A stretch of DNA of 50,642 bases. It comes from CAZAMP01 sp964486455. Its GTDB lineage: Bacteria; Eisenbacteria; RBG-16-71-46; CAZAMP01. How positions within the stretch are numbered: position 1 is the first letter of the stretch; the number at the start of each line of letters is the position of its first letter. Positions 32,649-42,501 of this stretch are shown here, one piece after another. Under the pieces are notes generated by a model. The model saw only the letters and a program-made list of their open reading frames with translations. It was not told where the DNA came from and ran no database searches. A program made the translations under genes and the position numbers. The stretch spans positions 1 to 50,642 of the forward strand of contig CAZAMP010000031.1 of NCBI GenBank assembly GCA_964486455.1, written 5' to 3'.

Positions 32649-35237
32649 ATGGATCTCATCCGCCGTCGGGCGCCGCTACTTATTGCCGCGCTTGGTCTTA
32701 CGTTGTTGACTGTTACGAGCGTGATTGCCGTCCCCCATTTCGACCCCCACGGCGAAGGCGACCGCTATCCCCGGATCGCCAACGGCCGGCACACGGAGCG
32801 ACCGTCCGTCAGGGCCTACCGGCTCGACGGTCAGGGAATCCGGCTGGACGGCAAGCTCGATGATCCCGTCTGGGAGCGGGCGGAAGCCGCGACCGGGTTT
32901 CGCATGTGGTCTCCGGATCGTGGGGCCGAAGCCGCCCAGCAGACGGTTTTCAAGGTCGCCTACGATTCCGACGCGATCTACTTCGGGATCTCGTGTCACG
33001 AGGACAACGCGGAGGACGTGCACAGCGCACTCTCCAGGCGCGACGACTACAACAAGTCGGACATCGTCGCGTTCTACCTCGATCCGTATCACGACCTGAG
33101 CACCGGCTACAGCTTCAAGGTGAACCCGCACGGCGTCCAGATGGACGTGTATGTCTATGACGACGGCAACATGGACACGGATTGGGACGCCGTCTGGACG
33201 GCGGAGACGGATCGTAACGCCGACGGCTGGACGGCCGAGCTTCGGATCCCGTTCTCCTCGATCCGCTACCGGCCGGGCGAAGAGATGACCTGGGGGCTTC
33301 AGGTCTATCGCTTCATGCATCGACTGGGACAGGACACGTCGTGGGTGATCTGGGATCGGGACACCCGTGGCTTCGTGAGTCGATTCGGAACCCTCACCGG
33401 CCTCAGCAACGTCTCGGCGCCGCGGCAGCTCGAGCTTCTCCCCTACGCGGTGCAGCGCACCCTGGATCCGGTCGTGCAGCCGTCGGCCGAGCGGGGTGGG
33501 ATACTGGAAGACGGCGCTGACCCGGTCGATCCGGTCGACGATGCGCTGGACGGGTTCCAGAACGTCGGCCTCGATCTCAAGTACGGCGTGACGGCCAACC
33601 TCACGCTCAACGCGACGGTCCAGCCGGACTTCGGACAGGTCGAGGCGGATCCATCCGAGCTTAATCTCTCGCCGTTCGAGACATGGTTCGAGGAGAAACG
33701 GCCGTTTTTCATCGAGGGAAACCGCTTCTTCGAGCACCGGGGGTTCAACCTCTTCTACTCGCGCCGGATCGGCACGGGAAGCGAGAACAGCCGCATCCGC
33801 TACGCCGCAAAGCTCACCGGAAAGACGGCCGGCAACATCTCGCTCGCCGCGCTGGCCGCGTCGACCGACCTGACTGGCAGCGGACAGGCGCACAATCTCT
33901 TCAAGAGCGGACGCGACCTCACCAACTACTTCGTCACGCGGGTCGGCAAGGACTTCAAGGACGGCAATCACAGCGTCAACGCGATGCAGACTGCGGTGCT
34001 TCGGAGCGGCGACTCGCACGACGCGTATACCAGCGGCGTGGATTTCGACCTCAACTTCCACGATCGGGACTACAACGTGAGTGGATCGCTCGTCGGCTCT
34101 ACTCTGGATTTCAGCGGCGACGAGTCCTCCTACACTGGCACCGGCGGCAGCCTGAGCCTCGGGCGATTCGGCGGCACGATCCGCGGTGAGGTCTACGGAC
34201 GATGGGAAGGTAACCAGCTCTATCTGAACGACCTTGGGTATCTACAGGCACCCGATGAGATATCGAGCGGCGGTTGGATCGGGTGGCGATACGATCCCGA
34301 GAACGAGGAGACGTTCCTGAGCAACGGGAACCTGAACGTCAACGTCTACCGAAGCTGGCTCTACTCCGGCCGGTCGGCCGTCGACAGCACGGGGGCCCCG
34401 CTCTGGTCGTACAGCGCGGGCCATCCGCAAGGAGGCGGAGGAAACATCAACGGCTGGTTCCAGACGCGCGGCTTTTGGGAAACATGGTTCGGCGCCTCGT
34501 ACAACCAGGAAGGTTCATCCCGGTGGGTGACCCGCGGTGGTCCTCTTATGACCACGCCTTGGTCATATGACTGGTGGGTCGGCGGGAACACCGACTGGCG
34601 GAAGCCGATCGTCTTCAACCTGGGTATCGACGGCTACCAGGACGACGCGGGCAGTAGCAACCTCAGCATGGAAGCCCACGTCAACTGGACGGTCAACAGC
34701 GCGGTCAGCACGGGCTTCAAGATCGAATACGACGACGGCCACGATGATTCGCAGTGGATCTGGCAAGGGCCGTTCGAGAATTCCGGCGGTGGCATCGATG
34801 GGTTGAGCTACGTTTTCGGTGAGCTGGACACTGATCAGCTCGAGTTCGTGATCCGAACGAACCTGCTCTTCAGCCGCACCATGTCGCTGGAACTCTATGC
34901 GCAGCCGTTCATCGTCACCGGCGACTTCAAGAACGCGAGCGAGCTGATGACGCCGGACAGCTACGACCTCCGGTCCTATGCGGCCGACGACTTCGACACC
35001 GACGACTACGACTTCACGCAAGCCAGCATGAATCTCAACATGGTCTACCGCTGGGAGTACCGACCGGGAAGCACGTTCTACGTCGTCTGGAAACACAATC
35101 GCTGGACCGGCCGGGAGCGGATGGACGTGCCGGGCGACCCGCTTGCCTTCGAGACGAACATCGACACGTCGATGCTCTTCCAGAACGAGCCGGAAAATAT
35201 CTTGCTCATCAAGATGAGCTACTGGTTCTCGCTGTGA
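32649..35237 (+). CDS. CBM9-like / DUF5916 outer-membrane protein
   Basis: An 862-residue exported protein. ATG 32649 has AAGGAG about 9 bases upstream, and the signal peptide covers residues 1 to about 26. Residues about 60-250 form a carbohydrate-binding-9-like beta sandwich: IRLDGKLDDPVWERAEAATG, YDSDAIYFGISCHED, VAFYLDPYHD and DGWTAELRIPFSSIRY. The rest is DUF5916, with VQPDFGQVEADPSELNLSPF and EEKRPFFIEGNRFFE, then many amphipathic beta strands, ending in LIKMSYWFSL. This combination is widespread in FCB-group bacteria and is thought to be a surface barrel. The ligand is unknown. Confidence 0.9.
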   Translation: MDLIRRRAPLLIAALGLTLLTVTSVIAVPHFDPHGEGDRYPRIANGRHTERPSVRAYRLDGQGIRLDGKLDDPVWERAEAATGFRMWSPDRGAEAAQQTVFKVAYDSDAIYFGISCHEDNAEDVHSALSRRDDYNKSDIVAFYLDPYHDLSTGYSFKVNPHGVQMDVYVYDDGNMDTDWDAVWTAETDRNADGWTAELRIPFSSIRYRPGEEMTWGLQVYRFMHRLGQDTSWVIWDRDTRGFVSRFGTLTGLSNVSAPRQLELLPYAVQRTLDPVVQPSAERGGILEDGADPVDPVDDALDGFQNVGLDLKYGVTANLTLNATVQPDFGQVEADPSELNLSPFETWFEEKRPFFIEGNRFFEHRGFNLFYSRRIGTGSENSRIRYAAKLTGKTAGNISLAALAASTDLTGSGQAHNLFKSGRDLTNYFVTRVGKDFKDGNHSVNAMQTAVLRSGDSHDAYTSGVDFDLNFHDRDYNVSGSLVGSTLDFSGDESSYTGTGGSLSLGRFGGTIRGEVYGRWEGNQLYLNDLGYLQAPDEISSGGWIGWRYDPENEETFLSNGNLNVNVYRSWLYSGRSAVDSTGAPLWSYSAGHPQGGGGNINGWFQTRGFWETWFGASYNQEGSSRWVTRGGPLMTTPWSYDWWVGGNTDWRKPIVFNLGIDGYQDDAGSSNLSMEAHVNWTVNSAVSTGFKIEYDDGHDDSQWIWQGPFENSGGGIDGLSYVFGELDTDQLEFVIRTNLLFSRTMSLELYAQPFIVTGDFKNASELMTPDSYDLRSYAADDFDTDDYDFTQASMNLNMVYRWEYRPGSTFYVVWKHNRWTGRERMDVPGDPLAFETNIDTSMLFQNEPENILLIKMSYWFSL

Positions 35238-35253
35238 TCCCGCGGCGGCGGGA
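35238..35253. terminator. Weak bidirectional hairpin between convergent genes
   Basis: TCCCGC / GCGGGA with loop GGCG, beginning at the base after the DUF5916 stop codon and 8 bases before the stop of the convergent gene. The stem is only 6 bp and no T-run follows, so function is uncertain. Confidence 0.35.
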
Positions 35254-35261
35254 AGAGACCT

Positions 35262-37775
35262 CTATGGAGTGCTCGCTCCCGCCTCCGGATTTCCGTCCCG
35301 CATGTCTTCCATGATGCGCAGGTTCGCTGCCGCGCGTTCATGGGTCGGATCGATCATGAGCGCCCGGCGAAACGCGGTGATCGCGCCGTCCACGTCACCC
35401 AGTCCCGCCCGCGCCACGCCGAGATTGTTGTACGATTGCGCCCGGTCGCCGCGAAGCTCGACCGCCACCGCCCCATAGTTGTAGAAGCCCGCCTCCTCTC
35501 CCGGACAAAGCCGCGTCGCCGCACCATAGATTGCCAGCGCATCGCGCAGCTTCCCGCGTCTCACCAACGCTTGTCCGTAGCTCTCGGTAAACGGGGCAAC
35601 GAGACGGGCGGGAGCGACATCCAGTCGTTCAAGAACCTCGGGGTGAAACGGCACGGCGGACCGCTCGTCGGGCGCCGCAGGGTTCGCGTAGATTCTCAGT
35701 CCCGGACCGCGGTGCGTTGCGTCTTCGAGGCGCGCGACTTCCGTCCACGAGCGCGCGACGGCGACATGAAAAGCGGGGGCGTTGCCGGCGACCTCCACCC
35801 GCTCCTCGTAGAGCGAGAGCAAGTCGTCCCGCAGAACGATGTACGCGAACGAACCGAACCATCCGGGGTCGTAGAAAGCGTCCGAGGCCATCGGCGAGCT
35901 CTTCTCGAGCGGGATGCGAACGACAAGAAGATCGCGATCGCCGACACCGATCTCCCTCCAGTCGGGGTCTCTCAGCGCGTCCTCCACGACGACCCCGTCG
36001 GCAGAGTTCCCGTTCGCTTCCAGCCACGCGGCGGCGGCTTCGTAGGAGAGCGGGCGACGTTCATTGACCATCACACCGATCACCTTCCCGGTCGCGATCG
36101 CCAAGACGCCACCGAGAGCGGCCGCCGCGATGATTTGCTTGCGCCGGGTCCACACCACGCCGACAACGCCGCGACACGCCGTCCACGGCTCGCCGGGGCT
36201 GTTGACGAGAAACAGCGCACCGACGACTGCGAAGGGCAGAACGGCGCCGACATATCGTGCTTCGGTCATGTGGGAATACGCAATCGCCACGCCGTAGATC
36301 AGGGCGAAGGCGAACAAGACTGATCCCACCCCCGTCAGGTGATGACCGATCGAGAGACCGGTCCTTCGGCGACGCCCGAACGACACGACGAGGGCGAGCC
36401 CGCAGAGCATCCATTCAATGCCGTAGATCCAGGCGTACCAAGTCTCGAACGGGGCGGCGACGTCGCCATAGCGCGGCCGCCACGTCGACGTATCTTCCCC
36501 GGGCCAGAACGCGGCAACCGCTTCGGCCGGGGCGGTACGCTCGCGATAGCGTCCCCCGCCGAAAACCTCTTTCACCACGAAAACCCGCGCGACGCTCTCC
36601 AGATGAAACTCACGCAGATACCGCATCCGGTTGGCCGACAGATAGTGGCGGCAGAAGTCGCGCAGCAATGCGTTCACGAAAACGTAGGCATGATGATAAG
36701 GCTGGGTGTGGGCTTCATCCGGACGGAACCTCTCCCGATAGGTCGCGAAAGTGTCGTGAAAGCCGGATGCGGGATCCGCCGCGCGAGCGCGAAGGGCCAC
36801 CGCGAACGAATCCACTCTGGCGGAAACGGATATGTCCCGGCTCGTGCCGTGACCTTTCGGTGCGAACGCGTAGAGCAGCTCTTTGGCCGGAGAGTCCGGA
36901 CTCCAGCGATGCCAGTCGGAATCGTGCAGCGCATAGAGGTCGGCCGGAAACGCGGCAAAGTAGTCGTACAGAATGCGGATCTCTTCATCTTCGACGGCGG
37001 CGATCTCGTCCGCGTCGAACTCCAAAAGCGGGCCCAGATTGCCGTAGAACGCCCATCCATCGAAGGTCGTGGTGTTGAACGTTCCGAGCTCCCGCTTCAT
37101 CTGGGTGGATAGCCCGAGGAGTAGCCCGATGGTGCAGACCGAAACGACCGCAACAGACGCGACCCACCGTCGCCGGCGGTAGAGGAGAATCGAAACGATC
37201 GCAAGGACGGGAAGCGCCAGCCCAACGAAGCGCACCGCCGTCGCAAGCAACGCAAAGCCGATCGTGACCGCAAGCGCCACCCAGGATGACCGCTTCAGGA
37301 ACGCCAGCAATCCCGCCAGCGTCAGAAGCGAAGCGGAAAGAAAGAAGCTGTCCGACATGAGGTAGTGATCCAGGAGAAGCGCCAACGGATCGAAGAGAAT
37401 GATCGCGCTGACAGCGAGCACGGTCGCGCGCGGAAACGCGTAGATCCGGCGAATCGTTTCTCCGAGTGCCGTCACGGCGATGAGCTTCACCAGCGATTGG
37501 AGCAAGAGCACACCGAGCGGGAACGGAAGGAGCGTCCGCGCGACCGCGAGAAAGGCGGAGTATCCGAACGGCTTGTACGGATTCGCGCGAAAGGTGACGG
37601 CCGACCAGAGATACTCACCCGTGTCGCTCGCGAGATACGGATCCGGGTAGAAGACGATTTGAATCGTCTTGACGACGATATAGGTGACCCAGAGAGGGAG
37701 AAAGGTTTTCACGAGCCCGGTGCCGTCGGAGTGGGCACTGGCTTTCGGATCGTCGTCACCAGCCCGCACCCGCAT
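35262..37775 (-). CDS. GT-C-like multi-spanning membrane protein with TPR tail
   Basis: An 837-residue membrane protein. ATG 37775 is favoured over a TTG at 37802, as GGAG is five bases before it. N-terminal half: about 10-11 TM segments (about 20-490), with a first-loop acidic pair in the SDTGEYLWSAVTF stretch. That is the placement seen in GT-C glycosyltransferases (PMT/ArnT/PglB type). The middle has a soluble domain of about 230 residues (FEVNERRP to ANPAAPDER) with one further TM. The C-terminus has TPR-like helices (LRDALAIYGAATRLCPGEEA and YNNLGVARAGLGDVDGAITA). It probably transfers a sugar from a lipid carrier to protein or lipid, but the acceptor is unknown. Confidence 0.7.
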   Translation of the reverse strand: MRVRAGDDDPKASAHSDGTGLVKTFLPLWVTYIVVKTIQIVFYPDPYLASDTGEYLWSAVTFRANPYKPFGYSAFLAVARTLLPFPLGVLLLQSLVKLIAVTALGETIRRIYAFPRATVLAVSAIILFDPLALLLDHYLMSDSFFLSASLLTLAGLLAFLKRSSWVALAVTIGFALLATAVRFVGLALPVLAIVSILLYRRRRWVASVAVVSVCTIGLLLGLSTQMKRELGTFNTTTFDGWAFYGNLGPLLEFDADEIAAVEDEEIRILYDYFAAFPADLYALHDSDWHRWSPDSPAKELLYAFAPKGHGTSRDISVSARVDSFAVALRARAADPASGFHDTFATYRERFRPDEAHTQPYHHAYVFVNALLRDFCRHYLSANRMRYLREFHLESVARVFVVKEVFGGGRYRERTAPAEAVAAFWPGEDTSTWRPRYGDVAAPFETWYAWIYGIEWMLCGLALVVSFGRRRRTGLSIGHHLTGVGSVLFAFALIYGVAIAYSHMTEARYVGAVLPFAVVGALFLVNSPGEPWTACRGVVGVVWTRRKQIIAAAALGGVLAIATGKVIGVMVNERRPLSYEAAAAWLEANGNSADGVVVEDALRDPDWREIGVGDRDLLVVRIPLEKSSPMASDAFYDPGWFGSFAYIVLRDDLLSLYEERVEVAGNAPAFHVAVARSWTEVARLEDATHRGPGLRIYANPAAPDERSAVPFHPEVLERLDVAPARLVAPFTESYGQALVRRGKLRDALAIYGAATRLCPGEEAGFYNYGAVAVELRGDRAQSYNNLGVARAGLGDVDGAITAFRRALMIDPTHERAAANLRIMEDMRDGNPEAGASTP

Positions 37776-37814
37776 CCCCCGCTCCGGACACCTCTGATCC
37801 AATCAACACCGCCG

Positions 37815-39335
37815 CTACGGCGACAGGACGATCCGCATCGATTCGGTCTGTCCGCCCGAACTCAGCCTGACGAAGTAAACCCCTGGCTCCGCCCGCGTGC
37901 CGGACTCACCGGCGCCGTCCCACGTCGCGCGATGAACGCCGGCGTCGTGATCGCCTTCGGCCAGGGTGGTGAGCAAGCGTCCCGAAACGTCATGCACCGT
38001 CACGCGCGCGAAGGCCGCGACGGGAATCTCGTACGCGAGTGACGCCTCCCTTCCGAACGGATGCTGTGACCGGATGTGGATGGTCAGCCCCGATTCCGTG
38101 TCCGGGCCGCCCTCAACACCCGTAGCCGGGTCCAGCCAGCGCGCGATCCTGTTCGAAGGTTTGCCGCCGGCCTCGGTGAAAAGCCCGCCGGGGAATAGAT
38201 ACCCGTCATGCGCTCCCACGCACATCGCGAATTCGTTGATGCCGGAACCCAGAGAAGCCCAGTCGCTATCCTCATCGCTCCAGCGGGCGATGTGATAGAG
38301 GGTCTGCCCGCTGCCCCACGTGAACCCCCCGACCGCGATGAGATCGTCGTTGTAGAGGGCGAGATCATAGACCCAGTGCGAGAGCCCGCACCCGAGCTGT
38401 GACCACTCGATTCCGTTCCAGCGCGCGATGTAGCTCGTGCAGTACGTTCCCTGGATACCCGGGAAAAGTCCCCCGACGATGAGCGTGTCGTTGTAAAGGA
38501 GAAATTCGGCGACGCCACAGAAGCTCGGCTCCGCGGGTAGCGCGTGCCACGCGACGCCGTCCCACCGCGCGATGCCGCATGCGGCAACGCCCCCGGCGGT
38601 AGTGAAGAACCCGCAGGCATAGAGGTTGCCTTGATAGACCGCGACATCGTTGACGGTGGTGTTCATCCCCGCGCCGAAGCCTTCCCAGTGGGTACCCCGC
38701 CAGCGCGCGACGCCGCGGACGAGCTGGCCGCCGGCGTATCCAAACGACCCACAGGCGACGAGATCTCCTTTGTAGACCGTGAAACCCCATACGGCCGCGC
38801 TCATACCGTCGCCGAACGTGCTCCACGTATCGGTATCACCGTCCCATCGCGCAATGCCGTAGGCCGGCTTGCCACCGGCCCGCGTGAAGTCGCCGCCCAC
38901 GATGAGATCGCCGTCGTAGATGGCGAGGCTGTACACACTCGGGGAATCGGGCCACTCGAAGGAGAGTGCAACCCCCAGCCCGAGAGCATGCCACGATGCT
39001 CCGTCCCAGCGCGCGATGTAGTTGACGGGTTTCCCGCCGGCGTCATCGAATTTTCCGCCGGCAACCAGTTCATCATCGAAGCTCTGAACGGCCCACATCC
39101 AGCCGTTGACTCCTTGTCCTTCGGGTGGCGGCGCGAAGCCGTCCCACCAGTTGTCGTCGTCATCGAGACGGGCCGCGTCTCCAAGCGGCTCGACCGCAGG
39201 CGTGGGCGCGACTTCGCGAAGACGTTCGACTTGATCCAATGACATGGGTAACCGATCGGTTTCGTTCGCGACAAGATCAGCTGGAGTCATGGCGCTCGTC
39301 AGAACGAATGCGAGGAAGATGGGAGTGCGAAACAT
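37815..39335 (-). CDS. Secreted repeat beta-propeller protein with FlgD-like tail
   Basis: A 506-residue exported protein. ATG 39335 has GAGGAG 7 bases upstream, and the signal peptide is residues 1-23. Residues about 85-410 contain seven repeats of about 45-50 residues. Each has a GGKP / GGQL / GGVA turn, then an IARWDG or VARWRG core, then the pattern W-x-x-L/F-G-x-G. They read as blades of one propeller. Repeated phrases are separated by LVVGG- or LIVGG-type strands. The FlgD-like tail (about 420-506) has VHDVSGRLL, TWDGAGESG and GVYFVRLSSGG. No catalytic residue is apparent; binding or adhesion is the likely role. Confidence 0.8.
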   Translation of the reverse strand: MFRTPIFLAFVLTSAMTPADLVANETDRLPMSLDQVERLREVAPTPAVEPLGDAARLDDDDNWWDGFAPPPEGQGVNGWMWAVQSFDDELVAGGKFDDAGGKPVNYIARWDGASWHALGLGVALSFEWPDSPSVYSLAIYDGDLIVGGDFTRAGGKPAYGIARWDGDTDTWSTFGDGMSAAVWGFTVYKGDLVACGSFGYAGGQLVRGVARWRGTHWEGFGAGMNTTVNDVAVYQGNLYACGFFTTAGGVAACGIARWDGVAWHALPAEPSFCGVAEFLLYNDTLIVGGLFPGIQGTYCTSYIARWNGIEWSQLGCGLSHWVYDLALYNDDLIAVGGFTWGSGQTLYHIARWSDEDSDWASLGSGINEFAMCVGAHDGYLFPGGLFTEAGGKPSNRIARWLDPATGVEGGPDTESGLTIHIRSQHPFGREASLAYEIPVAAFARVTVHDVSGRLLTTLAEGDHDAGVHRATWDGAGESGTRAEPGVYFVRLSSGGQTESMRIVLSP

Positions 39336-39401
39336 CGGAAGACTCCTCGTTGAGATGAGGGTTCCTACTTCACCGTCTCATCATATGCAGTCACCGTGTA
39401 G

Positions 39402-39407
39402 ATTCTA
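39402..39407 (-). promoter_or_regulatory. Candidate -10 element (TAGAAT) ahead of the ARW-repeat propeller gene
   Basis: TAGAAT on the minus strand, 66 bases before the start at 39335, in the context ATGCTAGAATCTACACGG. No TTGACA is found at 17 bases, but TGTAAC lies there. Recurrence elsewhere supports a vegetative promoter. Confidence 0.35.
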
Positions 39408-39441
39408 GCATGTCATGGCGCGGGGTTACATCGCCCGCTCC

Positions 39442-42345
39442 TCATCGAAGTAGAACGAATCGTCTCCCGGCCCGCGTTCCGCCGCCTTCCAGCAATAGAA
39501 AGTAGACGCCCGCCCCGAGCGGTCGGCCCGATGTGTCCCTGCCGTTCCATTGGAATACGTGCGGGCCCGCGTCGAGCGGCGCGTCGATCAGGGTTCGACA
39601 CGCCCGGCCGGTCACGTCGTACACCGTGAGGGTCGTCCGTGCGGACCGAAGGAGATGAAACGTGACGGAGGCGGTGCCCGAATGGATGCAGATCGGGTTC
39701 GGCACGAGGACGAGCCGGCCGGTGGCTCCCTGGGAGAGCGGCACGTCCGTGGCGCCGTCATTCGGGCCGCCCGGGGTTGGTGCCTCGTAGAAGCGCCACG
39801 TCGACCCACCGTCGGGCTCCCGGCCGTACGACACGTCCGCGGTCTGGACGCCGAACGTAAGCGAATCGATCGGCGCGTGACCGCAGGCCGCCGGCGCGTA
39901 GAGTCCGATCGCCTCGCCGGATGCCGAGAGCTTGAACCCTGCGTGTAGGGGCCCCTGCTCTGGGTTGTTGTCACACCAGACGAGCACGAAATCGCCCGGC
40001 CCCAGATTCATCGCCGGAAACACGAATCGATCCGGACTCATCGGATTGTCGCTCAGTCCCATCCCGCCGAGATAGATGTCTTCGTTGCCGCCGTTGAAGA
40101 TCTCGACCCAATCGTCGTACTCCCCGTGTTCATCCGTGTTCGTCGTGTCATTGAGCGCAAGGAACTCATTCACGAAGAGCGGGGGCGGCACGTATTCGAC
40201 GACGTAGTGGTAGGTCTCGGTGGGCGCGGAACGAGGATCCGTCGTCTCTCCGCCGGCGTCGTCCTCGGCGCCGACGTAGTACGAGACCGTCGCCCCGCTG
40301 GTCTGACCCGGGATCTCTCCCCCGTAGACCCGATCCGCCGGCCCGCCGTCGCCATGCGCGCCGTCATCGTACATGGGGAGTGTTGCGAAACCGCTTCCCG
40401 CGTCGTAGTGGAGCGACGCGGCGACAATCGTCCCGTCAAAGTCACGCACGCGTGACGTCACGGTTACCGGCTCATCCGCAGAGGGAGAGAGCGGATCGTG
40501 CGCGGTGTCGTCGATGACCGGCGGCACGTTGCCGCCCGCGACATTCGCGGCGCCGGGTGTCGGGGTTGCCATGTAGATCCAGTCGTCATCCCCATCCGGA
40601 AATCGGCCGTATGAAATGTCGGGCGCGAGCTCCGGGAAGATCACGTGGTCGATGAGCACGCTTCCGCCCGCGCTGTCGGAGAAGACCGCGACGATCTCCC
40701 CCTCGACGTTCAGGCGAAAACCCGCGTGAAGCGGGCCGTCGGCCGGTTCTTCATCGCACCACACGACCAGATGATCGCCCGGCTGCAGCGTCGTGCCGTC
40801 GGGAACCCGCCACTTCCTAGGCGCGGCGGGATCGTCGGTGAGGTAGAAACCTCCCGCGTCGAGCGCGGCGGCGCCGATGTTGGACAGCTCGGCCCAGTCC
40901 TCGAACTCCCCCATCTCGTCCGTATTGATCGAGTCGTTCGAAGCCAGCAGTTCGTTCACCAGTAACGCGGGAAGCGCCGGTGGCGCGCCGACGTGGCCCG
41001 CGAGGTAGTCGACCCGATCTTGAATGAAGGGCTTGAGACCATAATCCCACCCCCAACCCCAGTCGCGATAGTACGGTGGTTCGGTATACGACTCGTGAAA
41101 CATCGCCGTCGTGTAGCCCCAGTCCATGTTTCCGTCGTCGTATGATCCTTCGTAGGCGTAGGGCCCGATCAACGTCTTGATCGCGTCGATTTTCGCTTCG
41201 GTCGCGGCGAGAGTGAACGGTCCACCGGCGACCTCGAGGAGATAGCGGCGAAGCTGCTCCTCGTACGCCGGCACGCCCAGGATTCTCGCGATGAGCGGCG
41301 GCAGATCACCGCCGGAGCTGCCGTAGCCGCCGTCGCCCCAGCCGAAATAGGGGCGTGTCGCCCAATCCTTCCCGAGGAAATCGACACCGTACGTGTTGTC
41401 GACATCGTGAGGCACGTATTCGAAACGGTCGGTGTCGAGGCGATGGTAGAGGTAGTAGTTGTTGGCGCCGAACCAGTAGTTGTCCCAGTGACCCATGGCG
41501 ACATCAATCGCCATCGCGCGAAGGAAGTTGTCCACGCTGAAGCGATCGACGAGCTGTGTCGCGAACGTGGCGTCATCGGAATGATTGATGAAGTCGATGA
41601 ACGCTGCCAGGTCCTCATAGTCCGCGTCGTCATGAAGCTTCTCGACGTACGTCTGGCCGCCGCCGAGATCCCGGTAGGTTGCTCCCGTTCCCGGTGACAC
41701 ATAACGAAGGTCGGCGCGCTCACCGATGTAGAGGCACTTGTAGAGGTATCCCGTGTCGCTCCCGAACCACGCGTCGACGAGCTTCTCGTCGATCTGCTCG
41801 ACGTGAATCTGTACCCCCTCAACATCGGTGCCGTCGTTGATCTTGAGATGCACGTGGTGAGCGCGGGGCGACGGCACGTTCATGTCGCGATAGAGATCGA
41901 ACGCGAGCTTCGAGCGGATGATCGAGACGTCGTTATGTTCCCCGTTCAAGTTCATCTTCCGGAGGCCGTGAAACTCGCGTCCGGGGACGAAGGCGTTGAA
42001 GCTGAGCTTCCATGACTTCTTGGTCGCGGTGCGAGAGGTGTGGCCGCGCACGCGGATACCGACATTGTCGACGATCTCGTCGATGACGCTGTTGGTGATC
42101 CAGACGGAGCAAACCTTGTACGTCTCCTGCCAGGGGTAGTCGAGGAGGTTCTGGAGGTCGGACGGATCCATGGTGACTTCGACGAACGTGAGTTCCTCGT
42201 CGAGGAATACGTTCTCGGCTGCGTCGTCATAGCCGGCGTCGCCCCGTGGCGGCGGCGTGACGGCCCACGTCGGCGATGAGATCGCCGAAAGCAGCAAGGC
42301 GGCGCTCGTGAATACCCACAAAATGAGAGCCGTGTGGCGCATCAT
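39442..42345 (-). CDS. CotH kinase-like protein with two lamin-tail domains and FlgD-like tail
   Basis: A 967-residue exported protein (ATG 42345 or the adjacent 42342; signal peptide about 1-30, ending PTWA-VTPP). Domains in order: a CotH-fold kinase-like region (about 35-480), with RVRGHTSRTATKKSWKLSF, MNLNGEHNDVSIIRSKLAFD, VQIHVEQIDEKLV and YVPHDVDNTYG; LTD 1 (about 490-640, LVNELLASNDSINTDEMGEF); an Ig-like spacer (about 645-745); LTD 2 (about 750-890, FVNEFLALNDTTNTDEHGEY); FlgD-like tail (about 900-967, TLTVYDVTGRACRTL). CotH proteins are atypical kinases that phosphorylate spore-coat or surface proteins. The bacterial exported form with LTDs is common in environmental genomes and uncharacterised. 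Whether the ATP-binding site is functional here is not shown. Confidence 0.88.
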   Translation of the reverse strand: MMRHTALILWVFTSAALLLSAISSPTWAVTPPPRGDAGYDDAAENVFLDEELTFVEVTMDPSDLQNLLDYPWQETYKVCSVWITNSVIDEIVDNVGIRVRGHTSRTATKKSWKLSFNAFVPGREFHGLRKMNLNGEHNDVSIIRSKLAFDLYRDMNVPSPRAHHVHLKINDGTDVEGVQIHVEQIDEKLVDAWFGSDTGYLYKCLYIGERADLRYVSPGTGATYRDLGGGQTYVEKLHDDADYEDLAAFIDFINHSDDATFATQLVDRFSVDNFLRAMAIDVAMGHWDNYWFGANNYYLYHRLDTDRFEYVPHDVDNTYGVDFLGKDWATRPYFGWGDGGYGSSGGDLPPLIARILGVPAYEEQLRRYLLEVAGGPFTLAATEAKIDAIKTLIGPYAYEGSYDDGNMDWGYTTAMFHESYTEPPYYRDWGWGWDYGLKPFIQDRVDYLAGHVGAPPALPALLVNELLASNDSINTDEMGEFEDWAELSNIGAAALDAGGFYLTDDPAAPRKWRVPDGTTLQPGDHLVVWCDEEPADGPLHAGFRLNVEGEIVAVFSDSAGGSVLIDHVIFPELAPDISYGRFPDGDDDWIYMATPTPGAANVAGGNVPPVIDDTAHDPLSPSADEPVTVTSRVRDFDGTIVAASLHYDAGSGFATLPMYDDGAHGDGGPADRVYGGEIPGQTSGATVSYYVGAEDDAGGETTDPRSAPTETYHYVVEYVPPPLFVNEFLALNDTTNTDEHGEYDDWVEIFNGGNEDIYLGGMGLSDNPMSPDRFVFPAMNLGPGDFVLVWCDNNPEQGPLHAGFKLSASGEAIGLYAPAACGHAPIDSLTFGVQTADVSYGREPDGGSTWRFYEAPTPGGPNDGATDVPLSQGATGRLVLVPNPICIHSGTASVTFHLLRSARTTLTVYDVTGRACRTLIDAPLDAGPHVFQWNGRDTSGRPLGAGVYFLLLEGGGTRAGRRFVLLR

Positions 42346-42440
42346 GCCCTTTCCGAAACCGCGCCTCTGGAAGCGCCCCGTGGGGAGTGAGTATACATCG
42401 CGGAAACTGCATGCTCGTGGATGGACGCCATTCGATCGTG

Positions 42441-42446
42441 ATTCTA
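42441..42446 (-). promoter_or_regulatory. Candidate -10 element (TAGAAT) ahead of the CotH gene
   Basis: TAGAAT on the minus strand in GGTAGAATCACGA, about 96 bases upstream of the CotH start. It faces away from the TAGAAT at 42502, giving a symmetric divergent promoter pair 56 bases apart. Confidence 0.4.
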
Positions 42447-42501
42447 CCAGCTTGGCGATGTTTTTGTGGCGCCAGCCTGCCCGTTTTGGCCGGAAATCGC
42501 G

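Noticed and set aside
37810..37822. CGCCG-CTA-CGGCG hairpin as a terminator
   Set aside because: Only 5 bp, overlaps the stop codon of the propeller gene and lacks a T-run.
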